Notes: generated by a model not told the origin, from the sequence alone. A DNA stretch of 61,848 nt from CAYOLL01 sp964404765 [NCBI: uncultured Gemmatimonadota bacterium] (GCA_964404765.1 CAYOLL010000013.1:1-61848); one strand, 5' to 3'. Positions 46,598-55,595 are shown, numbered from the stretch's first letter. Numbers and translations are program-made.

Positions 46598-47887
46598 TCA
46601 TTTAAATACTCGCAACACTTTCTGAAGACCTTCCATTAAAAAATCCACCTCGGCAAAAGTGTTGTAAATCGACAGCGACGCCCGCGTTGTACCCGGAATA
46701 CCGAAACGCTGCATGACCGGCTGCGTGCAGTGGTGCCCAGTACGGGTGGCAATGCCCTCATAGTCCAGAACGGTGCCGACATCATGCGGGTGCACGCCGT
46801 CGATGATGAAGGACAGTACACCGCCCTTATGCGCCGCCGTGCCAATGAGTTTTAGGCGCGGTATTTTGGAGATGGCTTCGGTGGCGTAAAGCATCAATTC
46901 ATGCTCGTAGCGCTCAATCTTGTCCAAGCCCAGATGATTCAGGTAGTCAATCGCGACGCCCAGCCCAATCGCCCCGGCAATATTGGGGGTGCCGGCCTCA
47001 AAGCGGTAGGGGAGATCGTTAAAAGTTGTTTTTTCAAATGTGACGGATTTGATCATATCGCCGCCGCCATAGACAGGCGGCATCATTTCCAGCAACTTTT
47101 CTTTGCCGTATAGAATGCCGATACCGGTTGGGCCAAACATTTTGTGGCCGGAAAAAGCGTAAAAATCACAATCCAGCGCCTGCACGTCCACCTTAATATG
47201 GGGAATCGCCTGTGCCCCGTCCACCAACACGGGAATGCCGCGCTCATGCGCCGCGTCAATGATCTCGCGCAAGGGATTGATCGTGCCCAACGAGTTGGAG
47301 ATATGCACAACCGCCACCAGCCTGGTGCTATCATTCAGCAAGGCGCGGTAATCGTCCAACAATAATTCGCCGCGGTCATTCATGGGGATGACGCGCAGCT
47401 TAACCCCGGTCTGCCCGCCGATGAGCTGCCAGGGCACGATGTTGGAGTGATGCTCCATCGCCGAAATAACAACTTCATCACCGGGTTTAAAACGCAAACG
47501 CCCGAAACTATTGGCCACCATATTGATGCCCTCAGTCGTGCCGCGCACAAAAACAACTTCCCGGATGGAGGCGGCATTGATGAACTGCCGCACCTTTTCC
47601 CGCGCCAATTCGTAAGCATCGGTCGCGACCTGACTGAGATGATGCACCCCGCGGTGCACATTTGAATTTTGATCGCGATAGTAATGCGTCAAGGAGTCTA
47701 TCACTGCCTGTGGTTTATGCGAAGTGGCGGCATTGTCAAAATAGACCAGTGTTTTATTCTTCACTTTCTGATGCAAAATTGGAAAATCATCGCGAATCTT
47801 GTAGACATCAAAAACGTTGCGATTGCGGCAAAATAAGCGTGTTTCATCTAATTTGGCTTTATGAAAATCATCAACAAAAAAGGTCAT
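46598..47887 (-). CDS. sufS: Cysteine desulfurase SufS
   Basis: The 429-residue PLP enzyme releases sulfur from cysteine for Fe-S assembly. It shows KIRDDFPIL, VYFDNAATSHKPQAV, the PLP-binding Lys in FSGHKMFGPTGIGILYG and the catalytic Cys in ATRTGHHCTQPVM. The N-terminus is about 20 residues longer than usual (MTFFVDDFHKAK...); no internal Met offers a shorter start. It follows the hicAB pair by about 130 bp and pairs functionally with sufU. Confidence 0.95.
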   Translation of the reverse strand: MTFFVDDFHKAKLDETRLFCRNRNVFDVYKIRDDFPILHQKVKNKTLVYFDNAATSHKPQAVIDSLTHYYRDQNSNVHRGVHHLSQVATDAYELAREKVRQFINAASIREVVFVRGTTEGINMVANSFGRLRFKPGDEVVISAMEHHSNIVPWQLIGGQTGVKLRVIPMNDRGELLLDDYRALLNDSTRLVAVVHISNSLGTINPLREIIDAAHERGIPVLVDGAQAIPHIKVDVQALDCDFYAFSGHKMFGPTGIGILYGKEKLLEMMPPVYGGGDMIKSVTFEKTTFNDLPYRFEAGTPNIAGAIGLGVAIDYLNHLGLDKIERYEHELMLYATEAISKIPRLKLIGTAAHKGGVLSFIIDGVHPHDVGTVLDYEGIATRTGHHCTQPVMQRFGIPGTTRASLSIYNTFAEVDFLMEGLQKVLRVFK

Positions 47888-48021
47888 AATTGACTCGTAG
47901 GTTGGAGTGCGGTTAATTTCAAGATGACGCTATAACCAGCGCTTCGATAATTTGTTTGAGCCGCGAAAGCTGTTTTTTGCATAAAAACTCCTTGTTATGC
48001 TTATGTTGACAGTACAAGCGA

Positions 48022-48465
48022 TCATCCGACCGGCACGGTTTGTAAGCCAACGAACATTTGTCGTCCCATTGCCAATAAAGCGTTCTCGATCCGGCTCATA
48101 TCCGTTTTATGATGCGGATCGAATAAGCTGCGCACGGTTTGCTCCGGGCAATCGAGTTTGGCCGCCAAATCGGCTTCAGAGAGTTTCAACTCACGCATGG
48201 ACAAATAAAGCGCGGCTTTAGCAGCCATGGGCGCTGTTAATGATACACCGTGATTCGGCGATAAGACGGGCGATGGCGTCGGAATATCAAGACCCAATAC
48301 GATCCGATTGGCCACGGCTTCTTCCAAACAATCTACTGCCTCATGCAAGGTCTCGAAGATTGATTCGCCCTGCGTTATGGCCTCCGGATAGTCAATAAAG
48401 CGCACCGTAAAGCCGCCCTCTTCAGGTTGCGGCGTCAACATAACCGGATATATAAAACGTTCCAT
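48022..48465 (-). CDS. hicB: HicB-type antitoxin in the suf cluster
   Basis: The 147-residue protein has an N-terminal HicB domain: YPVMLTPQPEEGGFTVRFIDYPEAITQG, then TLHEAVDCLEEAVANRI. A C-terminal HTH-like region follows (KLSEADLAAKLDCPEQTVRSLF, about residues 93-115). It should bind and silence the adjacent HicA and may autoregulate. It starts 8 bp after hicA on the same strand and lies upstream of sufS. It is unlike the first HicB in sequence, so the two pairs came independently. Confidence 0.88.
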   Translation of the reverse strand: MERFIYPVMLTPQPEEGGFTVRFIDYPEAITQGESIFETLHEAVDCLEEAVANRIVLGLDIPTPSPVLSPNHGVSLTAPMAAKAALYLSMRELKLSEADLAAKLDCPEQTVRSLFDPHHKTDMSRIENALLAMGRQMFVGLQTVPVG

Positions 48466-48473
48466 ATCAACTC

Positions 48474-48695
48474 CTACATACCTTTAATGTCATCAAGCGT
48501 TAATCCCAATTGATCGAGCATGCCATGTAATGCGCCTTTCTTGAGCTCATCTTTGAGATTGCGAATAATGGTGAATTTTTGGCCATAGAACAATGTTCCG
48601 TGGCTGCCTTTGCCACGCCGGGTTACATATTCAACCGTCTTATTGTTCCGTCGGCCTAATTTCTTGATCTTTCGAATAAACTCACTGCCCTTCAT
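48474..48695 (-). CDS. hicA: HicA-type toxin in the suf cluster
   Basis: I take ATG 48695 (73 residues); the longer frame runs into sufD. MKGSEFIRKIKKLGRR and the catalytic-His motif RRGKGSHGTLFYG are typical of HicA mRNA interferases. The C-terminal ELKKGALHGMLDQLGLTLDDI matches the extended HicA form. It begins 4 bp after the sufD stop, so it is almost certainly co-transcribed with sufD. Confidence 0.88.
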   Translation of the reverse strand: MKGSEFIRKIKKLGRRNNKTVEYVTRRGKGSHGTLFYGQKFTIIRNLKDELKKGALHGMLDQLGLTLDDIKGM

Positions 48696-48699
48696 TGCT

Positions 48700-50040
48700 T
48701 CAGTTAACCTCAATCGCCTGATGAAACGCCGCCAGCGCCAGTCCGCTGACATACTCGCGCACGGCCTCATTCGATATTTTGGCAAAAACGTCGATGGCAT
48801 AGGCTTGACGCAACAATGCATTGGCGTTTTTCTCGCACACGCCCCGAGCCATCAAGTAAAAAAGCGCTTCGTCATTGAGCTGGCCAATGGCCGCGCCGTG
48901 GGTACAACGCACATCGTCGGCAAAAATTTCCAACTGCGGCTTGGAGTTAATCACCGCTGTATCGGTCAGCAGAAGGCATTGGTTGCGTTGATAGGCGTTT
49001 GTTTTTTGGGCGTCGGGGCGCACCAGTACCTTGCCGTTAAAGACGCCGACGGCTTTATCGCCCAAAATGCCTTTATACAACTCGTTGCTTTCGCAATTGG
49101 GTTTGGCGTGATCGAGAAAGGTGTGATTGTCGATCAATTGCTCGCCCGTGCCAAAGTAGAAGCCCCACAGATGGGCCGCGCCGTTTTCGCCGTCTAAGCG
49201 CACGTTCAGGTTGTTGCGCACCAATGCGCCGCCCAGGTCAATGGACGTGGTGTTGTAGACGCTGTCCGTAGCCAGATGCGCCTGCCGGGTGGCAAAGATG
49301 AAGGCTTGCCGGCTGTCATTCTGCAGCCGGACGTGCTCGACGGTTGCCCCGCGCCCAATCACAATCTCGCTGACGGCATTGCTGAAGTAGACGCTATTTT
49401 CTGTTCCAAATTGCGTTTCGATCAGCAATAGGCGGCTGTTGGCGCCGGCAATAACCAACAAGCGCGGATGGGCCTGAAAGGGCTGTCCGCCTGTATTGAG
49501 ATGAATCAGATGAATCGGTTCGTCCAAAACCATTCCGTCCGGAACAGAAATCACCACGCCGTCAACGGCAAAGGCCGTATTCAAGGCCACAAACGGGTCG
49601 CTGTCAAAGGCGGCGTAGCGGCTCAAATGCGGCTCGATCCACTGCGGCTGCGACTTGAGCGCATTGGCCAGGCTGTCAATCACCAACCCGGCGGCTTTGG
49701 AAACGATATGGGTCAGATGCGCGGCAAACTGCCCGTTGATCAACACAACCCGATTTGCGGTCAGGCCGGGAATGGCCAGACGCTCCACGCTTTCCGCCGT
49801 TACGTCCGGCGCAGTTGTTGCCAACGCGAACGTGTGTTTGAGCAACGGGGCAATGCCGGTGTATTTCCAATCCTCATGGCGCGTGGTGGGAAAGCCTAGT
49901 TCGTTGAATTTGGCCAATGCTGCCCGTCGTGTTGCATGAAAGGCGGCATGGCGCTGTCCGTTCAGCCGGGTTTCGAAGGCGTTAAATTCGGCTACAAATC
50001 TTTCTTTGGCGTCCATATTTTTTTCGATTGGCTGTGCCAT
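48700..50040 (-). CDS. sufD: Fe-S cluster assembly protein SufD
   Basis: The 446-residue protein has the SufB/SufD beta-helix core: VEHVRLQNDSRQAFIFATRQAHLATDS, GGALVRNNLNVRLDGENGAAHLWGFYF and the C-terminal CTHGAAIGQLNDEALFYLMARGV. The N-terminal KFNELGFPTTRHEDWKYTGI marks SufD rather than SufB. SufD normally forms SufBC2D, but neither sufB nor sufC is upstream; a decayed modification locus is there instead. They must lie elsewhere if SUF is functional. Confidence 0.93.
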   Translation of the reverse strand: MAQPIEKNMDAKERFVAEFNAFETRLNGQRHAAFHATRRAALAKFNELGFPTTRHEDWKYTGIAPLLKHTFALATTAPDVTAESVERLAIPGLTANRVVLINGQFAAHLTHIVSKAAGLVIDSLANALKSQPQWIEPHLSRYAAFDSDPFVALNTAFAVDGVVISVPDGMVLDEPIHLIHLNTGGQPFQAHPRLLVIAGANSRLLLIETQFGTENSVYFSNAVSEIVIGRGATVEHVRLQNDSRQAFIFATRQAHLATDSVYNTTSIDLGGALVRNNLNVRLDGENGAAHLWGFYFGTGEQLIDNHTFLDHAKPNCESNELYKGILGDKAVGVFNGKVLVRPDAQKTNAYQRNQCLLLTDTAVINSKPQLEIFADDVRCTHGAAIGQLNDEALFYLMARGVCEKNANALLRQAYAIDVFAKISNEAVREYVSGLALAAFHQAIEVN

Positions 50041-50108
50041 TTCTTAATTACTCCCTCTATGATTCATTTTATGTTCTAATCTGGCAATTTCTTGCCGAAT
50101 TTCGTTAA

Positions 50109-50894
50109 TCACACTTTTGCTTCCGTCTCACTCAGCTTTAAAAACTTTTCTTTGTATTTAAAATTAGCCGAACGATCCACATCTGCAAACCCGGTTTTGA
50201 TGAGATGGGCATTGATAAATGTTTTATTTTGCAAGTAAGTAAGTAAAGATAACAGAGCAGATGATTGTCGGTGTCATATTTTTGCTGATCGAATTTGAGG
50301 AAAACTTTTTGCCCCGTTGTCTTTTCACGCAAAAACTTGACGGCTTGCCCATTCGCCGATGTTTTTTCTTTGATGCCCAATAACCGAATCACCAGATCGC
50401 TGTTCAGCCGGATGAGCTCCGGGCTAATGATTTCTTTAACCGTGTAATATTCTTCGCGCTGATCGTTATTCCGATCTATTTTTGAACCATATTGCAGCTT
50501 TTTAGGATCAACCTTTTGTCTAATTGATGCGGGTCTTTAAAAATATAGGGTAGCTTCGTAATCGCTACATCAAAATCAACATCGGGACGATCCTTCAAGA
50601 AAACATACTCGGAATCACCTTGTAACGGCCATAATAGACGGATCTGGCAAATTGATCGCCGATATTGATACATAAACGACAGCCCGACTGAAGGACACGC
50701 CAACATTCCCGCCACACCAGATTCAGGTGATTGATATAGCTTTCATAACTCTCGTGAAAGCCGATTTGATCCGCCGCGCCATAATCCTTCAATTGCCAAT
50801 ACGGCGGCGAAGTGATGACCAAATGGGTCGATTGGTCCGGCAACAAGTTCATTTGCCGGCTGTCACCCGTTATAATTTTGTGAATGGTTTTCAT
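50109..50894 (-). pseudogene. Decayed DNA methyltransferase with SNase-like tail
   Basis: From ATG 50894 the frame reads MKTIHKIITGDSRQMNLL, then the N4/N6 methyltransferase motif TSPPYWQLKDYG and FARSVYYGRYKVIP, and then stops near 50595. Continuing in shifted frames on the same strand one reads VFLKDRPDVDFDVAITKLPYIF, DPKKLQYGSKIDRNNDQREE and then a staphylococcal-nuclease-like stretch (GQAVKFLREKTTGQKVFL, YDTDNHLLCYLYL, INAHLIKTGFADVDRSA). The middle of the methyltransferase is missing. At least two frameshifts and one deletion make it nonfunctional. It follows the next gene by 7 bp, suggesting a former two-gene modification unit. Confidence 0.65.
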
Positions 50895-50901
50895 GGGAAT
50901 T

Positions 50902-51510
50902 TCACGCGCTTGCTTTTGTCGTGATGTACACCAGAATGCCCAGCACGACTTCAAGCGCTTCAATAAAATACTGCCGATCATCAATCCAGATCTGTTTGTT
51001 TTCCAGCTTTAAAAAACGCCACACGCTGCCCGTTGTCACGCAGCCGTAAACAACATGCGCCGGGTTGCCTTCCTGCTGATTAAATCGTTGCGCCGCAACC
51101 ATCTCGGCCATACACTGCCCGAGACCTTCATTGATGTTGTCGTTTTTGGCTTCGACCATCATCAGAACGGGCGCGGTGAGACTAAATTGCAACGGCGACC
51201 GGCTGATGATAAAATCGCAACGTCCGTTAAGCCCTTGCGTCTCGTCAATGTTGAACTCCAGCCCGGAAAACAAGCTGATTTGATGATGCATCAACTCGCG
51301 CAGTTCGGCCAGAATGGGCGCAATAATGAATTCGGACTTGGCTTTCTCCGTGCCAATGGCTTCGGCCAAAGGGATATAACGCGCCAGCAATGTCCGTAAC
51401 GCCTCGCCCGGCTCTACCGGCATAATAGTAGCAAAAAGGCTGACCGCTTCCAGCACTTCGATTTCAAATTGCTTACGAATTTGATGGATGGTAAATTTAT
51501 TATAGGCCAT
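50902..51510 (-). CDS. Hypothetical protein with PD-(D/E)xK-like motif
   Basis: The 202-residue protein contains CDFIISRSPLQFSLTAPVLMMVEAKND, split here as CDFIISRSPLQF and MMVEAKND. This looks like the Asp...Glu-x-Lys metal site of PD-(D/E)xK nucleases. A helical N-terminus (1-75) and the later AEMVAAQRFNQQEG and YGCVTTGSVWRFLKL segments resemble uncharacterised proteins sometimes found with restriction-modification genes. The adjacent decayed methyltransferase supports that setting. The frame itself is intact. Function is not established. Confidence 0.55.
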   Translation of the reverse strand: MAYNKFTIHQIRKQFEIEVLEAVSLFATIMPVEPGEALRTLLARYIPLAEAIGTEKAKSEFIIAPILAELRELMHHQISLFSGLEFNIDETQGLNGRCDFIISRSPLQFSLTAPVLMMVEAKNDNINEGLGQCMAEMVAAQRFNQQEGNPAHVVYGCVTTGSVWRFLKLENKQIWIDDRQYFIEALEVVLGILVYITTKASA

Positions 51511-51537
51511 TGTTGGCTATCTCCGTGATGTGTGAAA

Positions 51538-51687
51538 TTAGGTCGACAAGATTAATTCAGCTCGTAAAACAGCGGCAATCCGCGCCACGGTTTCTTCGCC
51601 AAAATCAAACCTCAAACCGGCGGCGGCAAATAACTCCGGCAAGGGTCGCGAACCGCCCAACGCTAAAGCACGCTTGTTGACGCTGCA
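51538..51687 (-). pseudogene. C-terminal fragment of an M3-family oligoendopeptidase
   Basis: The minus-strand frame ending at 51538 reads RALALGGSRPLPELFAA, then GLRFDFGEETVARIAAVL and a stop. This is the conserved end of oligoendopeptidase F-type M3 proteins. The HExxH catalytic part is absent; the fragment abuts the TonB receptor stop 10 bp upstream. A deletion or rearrangement between the two genes probably removed the rest. Confidence 0.65.
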
Positions 51688-51697
51688 TTTTCTTGGC

Positions 51698-53926
51698 TTA
51701 CAGTTTTATACCAATCGCGCTCCAAATCTCGATTCCCCGACCGGGAAAATGATGCGTAAAGCTCGTGGACGAGGCCGGATAACGAATTTCGGCATCCAAT
51801 AAATTGCGTGCGCCGGCCTGGATTTCAAAGGGGAGCGACGACGGTTTGGCCAGGACATTGGCGTTCAATAACAAATAATCTTTAATATGTGGCCGGGAAT
51901 CGGCATCCGGCTGCGTGAAATTGCCGCGATAATTAGCGCCCACGTTGAGGTTGAACCAATTCAGGGGAATATTGACATTGGCGTTAATCATTCTTTCCGG
52001 AATGTAGCCGATTTGTTCCCCCGCGCCATCATCGCTTTTAAAATATTGGGTAAAATTAACGAACGCTTCCATCGCCCGGGTTTTGAAGGCAAACTTGCCA
52101 TCAATGCCCTGGTTTTTGAGTTTTTCCTCGCCTGCCGCATTCACAAAGCGGCCGATAAAGCCCTGCGCTTTCATCTGCTCGGTGATATTGGCGTCGGTCG
52201 TTAAATGATTGGAAATGGCGGAAAAAAAGCCGCCGATTTCGGTGCGAAAGCCGCTGCTCCAATTTTTGATCCACACGGTCTGAAACGTCCGGATTCTTTC
52301 GGGGCGATTGTCCGGCGAGCCCAGAATGGTCACGGACGACAGCGTCTCAAAGCCGTTTGGCACACGGGTGGCCGTGCCATACGCCAGCTTGAAACTTCCC
52401 AGGGCGTCGTGCTTATACACCAAACCGCCGCGCGGAATAAATTCGGCGTACGTTTCGTCTAATTCCCCGCGGCCGGAATAACTGTCCAGGCGCGCGCCGA
52501 CATTAAACTTCAGCACATGATTAAGTGCGTAATCAATTTGGGCGTATGCGCCCAGCGTTGTGCGGGCGGCGTCCAGATCAAACAACCAGTTGTTGGCGTC
52601 ATCGGTAAAGGTTTGAAACTCGACGAATTCAAACGGCGCCAATTGGATTTCGGTCGGTCGCTTTGCCTTCAGGATTTGGTCGTGACAAAGGTTGAGGCCT
52701 AAGATGAAATTGTTGGTTTTGGCATAATTCCAGGTCAGTTGGAGTTCGCCTTCCAGCGTGCGAGTGTCACCACCCTGTCCGTCCATAATGAACGGTGTGC
52801 GAATGGCGCGGCCATCGCGAATGACCTCAATGGTGTCATCTAAAATCGGATTACCTTGTTCGTCTAAAATTAAGCTATCCCCGCCGGCGTTTATTTTGAA
52901 AAAGGGAATCAGGGCCACCTCGGCCCAATTGTCCTGATGCCAGCCGGCTTGGCCCTTGATTTCTAACCTGTCGGTCAACTTGCGGGTATAATCCGCGCCT
53001 AGCGAATAGGCGTACATGAAAAGCCGCAGTTTGTCATTCTCGTCGGGATTCACGCCATTGAAGCCGGTAAAAGTGTGGCGCTCCTGCCGGCTCATTTTGA
53101 AGTAGGCGCGGAAATTGGTACGCGAAAAGAAGGTCTCGCCATCCACGGTATAATTCACGCCGTCCCGGACGCGGTCGTCCCCAAAAAGCGAATTTCGGAT
53201 CAGCAGTTTTTGGCCGGATTCCGTGGCAACGCGAAAAGCGCCGCTGAGAAAGCCGCGTCGTCCCATGCTTGTTTTCCAGGAACCGGTGGCCGCCATTTCC
53301 GCCGAAGTCCAGGCGCCGCCAACGCCTGCTTTGAGAAAGGGTTTTTCGTTTTCGTCAAATTGTGTTTTGGAAATGATGTTAACGACGGCGGTAAAGGCGT
53401 TGGCTCCGTACAACGGCGAGCCCGGCCCGCGCACGACTTCGATCCGGTCAATATTGTCCAATAAGTATTCTTCACCGCCAAAGCGGTTGCCGGGCAAAAA
53501 GGCGTTCAGACGTTGTCCATTAAATAGGAGCAGAATATTCTGGCCCGTATCGAAGCGGAAGCCAAAGCCGCTATTCTGATAGAGCGGTTCGCCAATGCCC
53601 CAATTACTGCGATCCTCATGATTATTGACAATATCATTGAGGACATCGGCCAGATGCCGGTAGCCGCGCTGTTTGATTTGCTGATGGGTAATAATGTCCA
53701 CCATCGCCGGTGTTTCATCCACTTTGACCGAAGTCTTCGTCGCGGTGGTCACATTCACGTTTAACAGTTCTTCCAGCGATAGCTCCAGCAGTTGGTCCAC
53801 ATTTGCCTGCGCCGGAAAAGGCGTCAGCAAGACGACGCTGTAAATAATGGCATACGCAAAACAATGCTTCAGAGCTATCACCTGGCGCGGATAGTCGCGG
53901 GGAAGTTTGCTGATATCCAGATTCAT
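51698..53926 (-). CDS. TonB-dependent outer-membrane receptor
   Basis: I take ATG 53926 (742 residues) with AAGGAG about nine bases upstream. A signal sequence (about 20-42, ending PAQA) is followed by LLELSLEELLNVNVTTATKTSVKVDETPA, a plug domain with IDRIEVVRGPGSPLYGANAFTAVVNII (about 120-165), and a 22-strand-type barrel. It ends EIWSAIGIKL. It would import a siderophore, cobalamin, sugar or metal chelate with TonB energy. There is no tonB, exbB or ABC transporter nearby, and the ligand is unknown. Confidence 0.9.
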   Translation of the reverse strand: MNLDISKLPRDYPRQVIALKHCFAYAIIYSVVLLTPFPAQANVDQLLELSLEELLNVNVTTATKTSVKVDETPAMVDIITHQQIKQRGYRHLADVLNDIVNNHEDRSNWGIGEPLYQNSGFGFRFDTGQNILLLFNGQRLNAFLPGNRFGGEEYLLDNIDRIEVVRGPGSPLYGANAFTAVVNIISKTQFDENEKPFLKAGVGGAWTSAEMAATGSWKTSMGRRGFLSGAFRVATESGQKLLIRNSLFGDDRVRDGVNYTVDGETFFSRTNFRAYFKMSRQERHTFTGFNGVNPDENDKLRLFMYAYSLGADYTRKLTDRLEIKGQAGWHQDNWAEVALIPFFKINAGGDSLILDEQGNPILDDTIEVIRDGRAIRTPFIMDGQGGDTRTLEGELQLTWNYAKTNNFILGLNLCHDQILKAKRPTEIQLAPFEFVEFQTFTDDANNWLFDLDAARTTLGAYAQIDYALNHVLKFNVGARLDSYSGRGELDETYAEFIPRGGLVYKHDALGSFKLAYGTATRVPNGFETLSSVTILGSPDNRPERIRTFQTVWIKNWSSGFRTEIGGFFSAISNHLTTDANITEQMKAQGFIGRFVNAAGEEKLKNQGIDGKFAFKTRAMEAFVNFTQYFKSDDGAGEQIGYIPERMINANVNIPLNWFNLNVGANYRGNFTQPDADSRPHIKDYLLLNANVLAKPSSLPFEIQAGARNLLDAEIRYPASSTSFTHHFPGRGIEIWSAIGIKL

Positions 53927-54000
53927 CAAAATTACTCCTTAAAATTGCAATTCGTTCGTTGACTGCACACAATTTTCCAAGTCTTGGCGATTTGGAAAAT

Positions 54001-55569
54001 CTACTCCGCCTGAAAAACCACCTCATACGTCTCCAGCATCACCGCCTTGCCTTTCAGTTGCAATTGGCCCATCGGTTTGCAATCGATCACGTCTTTGACC
54101 GCTTCGTAGGTGGCCGGGCCGATCAGGATTTGGCCGCGGGCGGCCTTGCCTTCCAGCCGCGAGGCCGTGTTGACCGTGTCGCCCAACACGGTGTAATCCA
54201 TGCGCAGCTTGTTGCCGAGACAGCCGGCCACCGCCTCGCCGGTGTTGATGCCGATGCCCATAAACACCGGCGGCACGTCAGGATGGCCGGCGTTGATGGC
54301 AAAGATTTTCTGCTGGACTTCGATGGCGCAACGCACGGCATCCAACGGATGGTTGGGCGTAGTCAACGGCGCACCAAAGACGACCATAATCGCGTCGCCG
54401 ATAAACTTGTCAATCGTGCCCTGATGCTTAAAGATGATGTTGACAATTTGATCGAAATACTCGTTCAGCAAGTGAAAAATATCCGCCGGCGCGGCTTTTT
54501 CGGAGCGGGTGGTAAAGCCGCGAATATCGGTGAACAGGCAAGTGACGTGACGGCTTTCCCCGGCAATCACGCTTTCCAAATCCGGCTCGGACATCATCCG
54601 CTCGGCCACTTGCTGGGTCACAAATCGCCCGAACATGCTTTTGATTTCTTCCGCCCGCGCTTTTTCCCGTTGCAACAGGTGATGGCCGCGCATCAGCGGG
54701 TTTTGGAACAGTAGGCGTTTGTAGGTCTTTAAACCGATTGTGCCTTGCCGGAGTAATTCTGCGGCATAGTTGGGCATGGAGACATGACATTCCGCCGGGG
54801 GAATGCCCATTACATTCCGCTCCAAATAATCTTTGATCAGCGGTCGAACCGCGTCATTGATCCACAAAACATCATTGGCGGTTGACCGATAATAGCAGCC
54901 GGAGTTTTTGCATTTTTCGCAACCGACTTCCTGCCAGATTTCAACGGCTTCCGTCGCCGTAACATCAAGCAGGCGCGTGTCTTCCAGTGAGGCAGGTAGC
55001 TTTTGCCGGCAGTCTTTGCAGAGTCTGGGCAACAATAGCTGAGAAACGATGCCGCTCAAATGTTTTAAGATTTTCTCCTGTGTTAACATGCCGAACAGGA
55101 AATAAAGCGCATCCAGCCCGACCAGCGGCGTATCGAAGGTGCAAAAGATGGTGGCATCTTTGGGAATTGGGGCCGGGTATTCACTCTGCCACAAGTCCAA
55201 AACCGGATGATCGGTGACGATTATCTGGTCTTTTTGATACGCAAACATGCGCCAAAATTCGGCGACGATATTTGCATCGCTGTCCAGATGACGAACTTTC
55301 CAATCGTTCGGCAGAATCAAGGATTCATCGAAGATTTGGGTGTCTTTTGTCCAGATGACCGTGACCGGCCGGCCGCTGCGGGCTGCTTCGTAGGCAACCC
55401 GAAACAAGGTCAGAGACTTGCCGCTGCCGGGCTGCCCGGTCACGGCGATAAGGCCTGGACCGGCAACAATTTGCCGGATCAGCGCCGGGGTCGGTGGAAC
55501 AAACAAGGTCTCCAATCGCCAATAGGTATCGTCTAATCTTAGCCGTTGGTCATTTTTTCGAATCGGCAT
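54001..55569 (-). CDS. GspE/PilB-like ATPase domain fused to class III nucleotide cyclase
   Basis: The 522-residue protein joins two known modules. Residues 20-290 resemble the C-terminal ATPase of type II secretion/type IV pilus motors. They show Walker A GQPGSGKS (45-52), ATIFCTFDTPLVGLDALYFLF in the place of the STLHTNDA region, and the zinc motif LCKDC...GCEKCKNSGCYYR (Cys184, 187, 217, 220). The Walker B/His-box glutamates are missing (IIVTDHP), so it is probably not a motor. Residues 305-515 are a class III cyclase: metal Asp348 (FTDIRGF) and Asp392 (FIGDAIMVVF), Lys388, and the transition-state pair NTASR. The cyclase looks active. It lies 75 bp upstream of the TonB receptor on the same strand. 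Confidence 0.88.
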   Translation of the reverse strand: MPIRKNDQRLRLDDTYWRLETLFVPPTPALIRQIVAGPGLIAVTGQPGSGKSLTLFRVAYEAARSGRPVTVIWTKDTQIFDESLILPNDWKVRHLDSDANIVAEFWRMFAYQKDQIIVTDHPVLDLWQSEYPAPIPKDATIFCTFDTPLVGLDALYFLFGMLTQEKILKHLSGIVSQLLLPRLCKDCRQKLPASLEDTRLLDVTATEAVEIWQEVGCEKCKNSGCYYRSTANDVLWINDAVRPLIKDYLERNVMGIPPAECHVSMPNYAAELLRQGTIGLKTYKRLLFQNPLMRGHHLLQREKARAEEIKSMFGRFVTQQVAERMMSEPDLESVIAGESRHVTCLFTDIRGFTTRSEKAAPADIFHLLNEYFDQIVNIIFKHQGTIDKFIGDAIMVVFGAPLTTPNHPLDAVRCAIEVQQKIFAINAGHPDVPPVFMGIGINTGEAVAGCLGNKLRMDYTVLGDTVNTASRLEGKAARGQILIGPATYEAVKDVIDCKPMGQLQLKGKAVMLETYEVVFQAE

Positions 55570-55595
55570 GGTATCTTCTTTCTTCTTTCACAAAA

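Noticed and set aside
48610-49197. Plus-strand open frame (195 residues)
   Set aside because: Antisense to sufD and hicA, no family features.
53959-54714. Long plus-strand open frame (251 residues)
   Set aside because: Antisense to the cyclase domain, whose motifs are unmistakable; His/Arg-rich composition is typical of a shadow frame.
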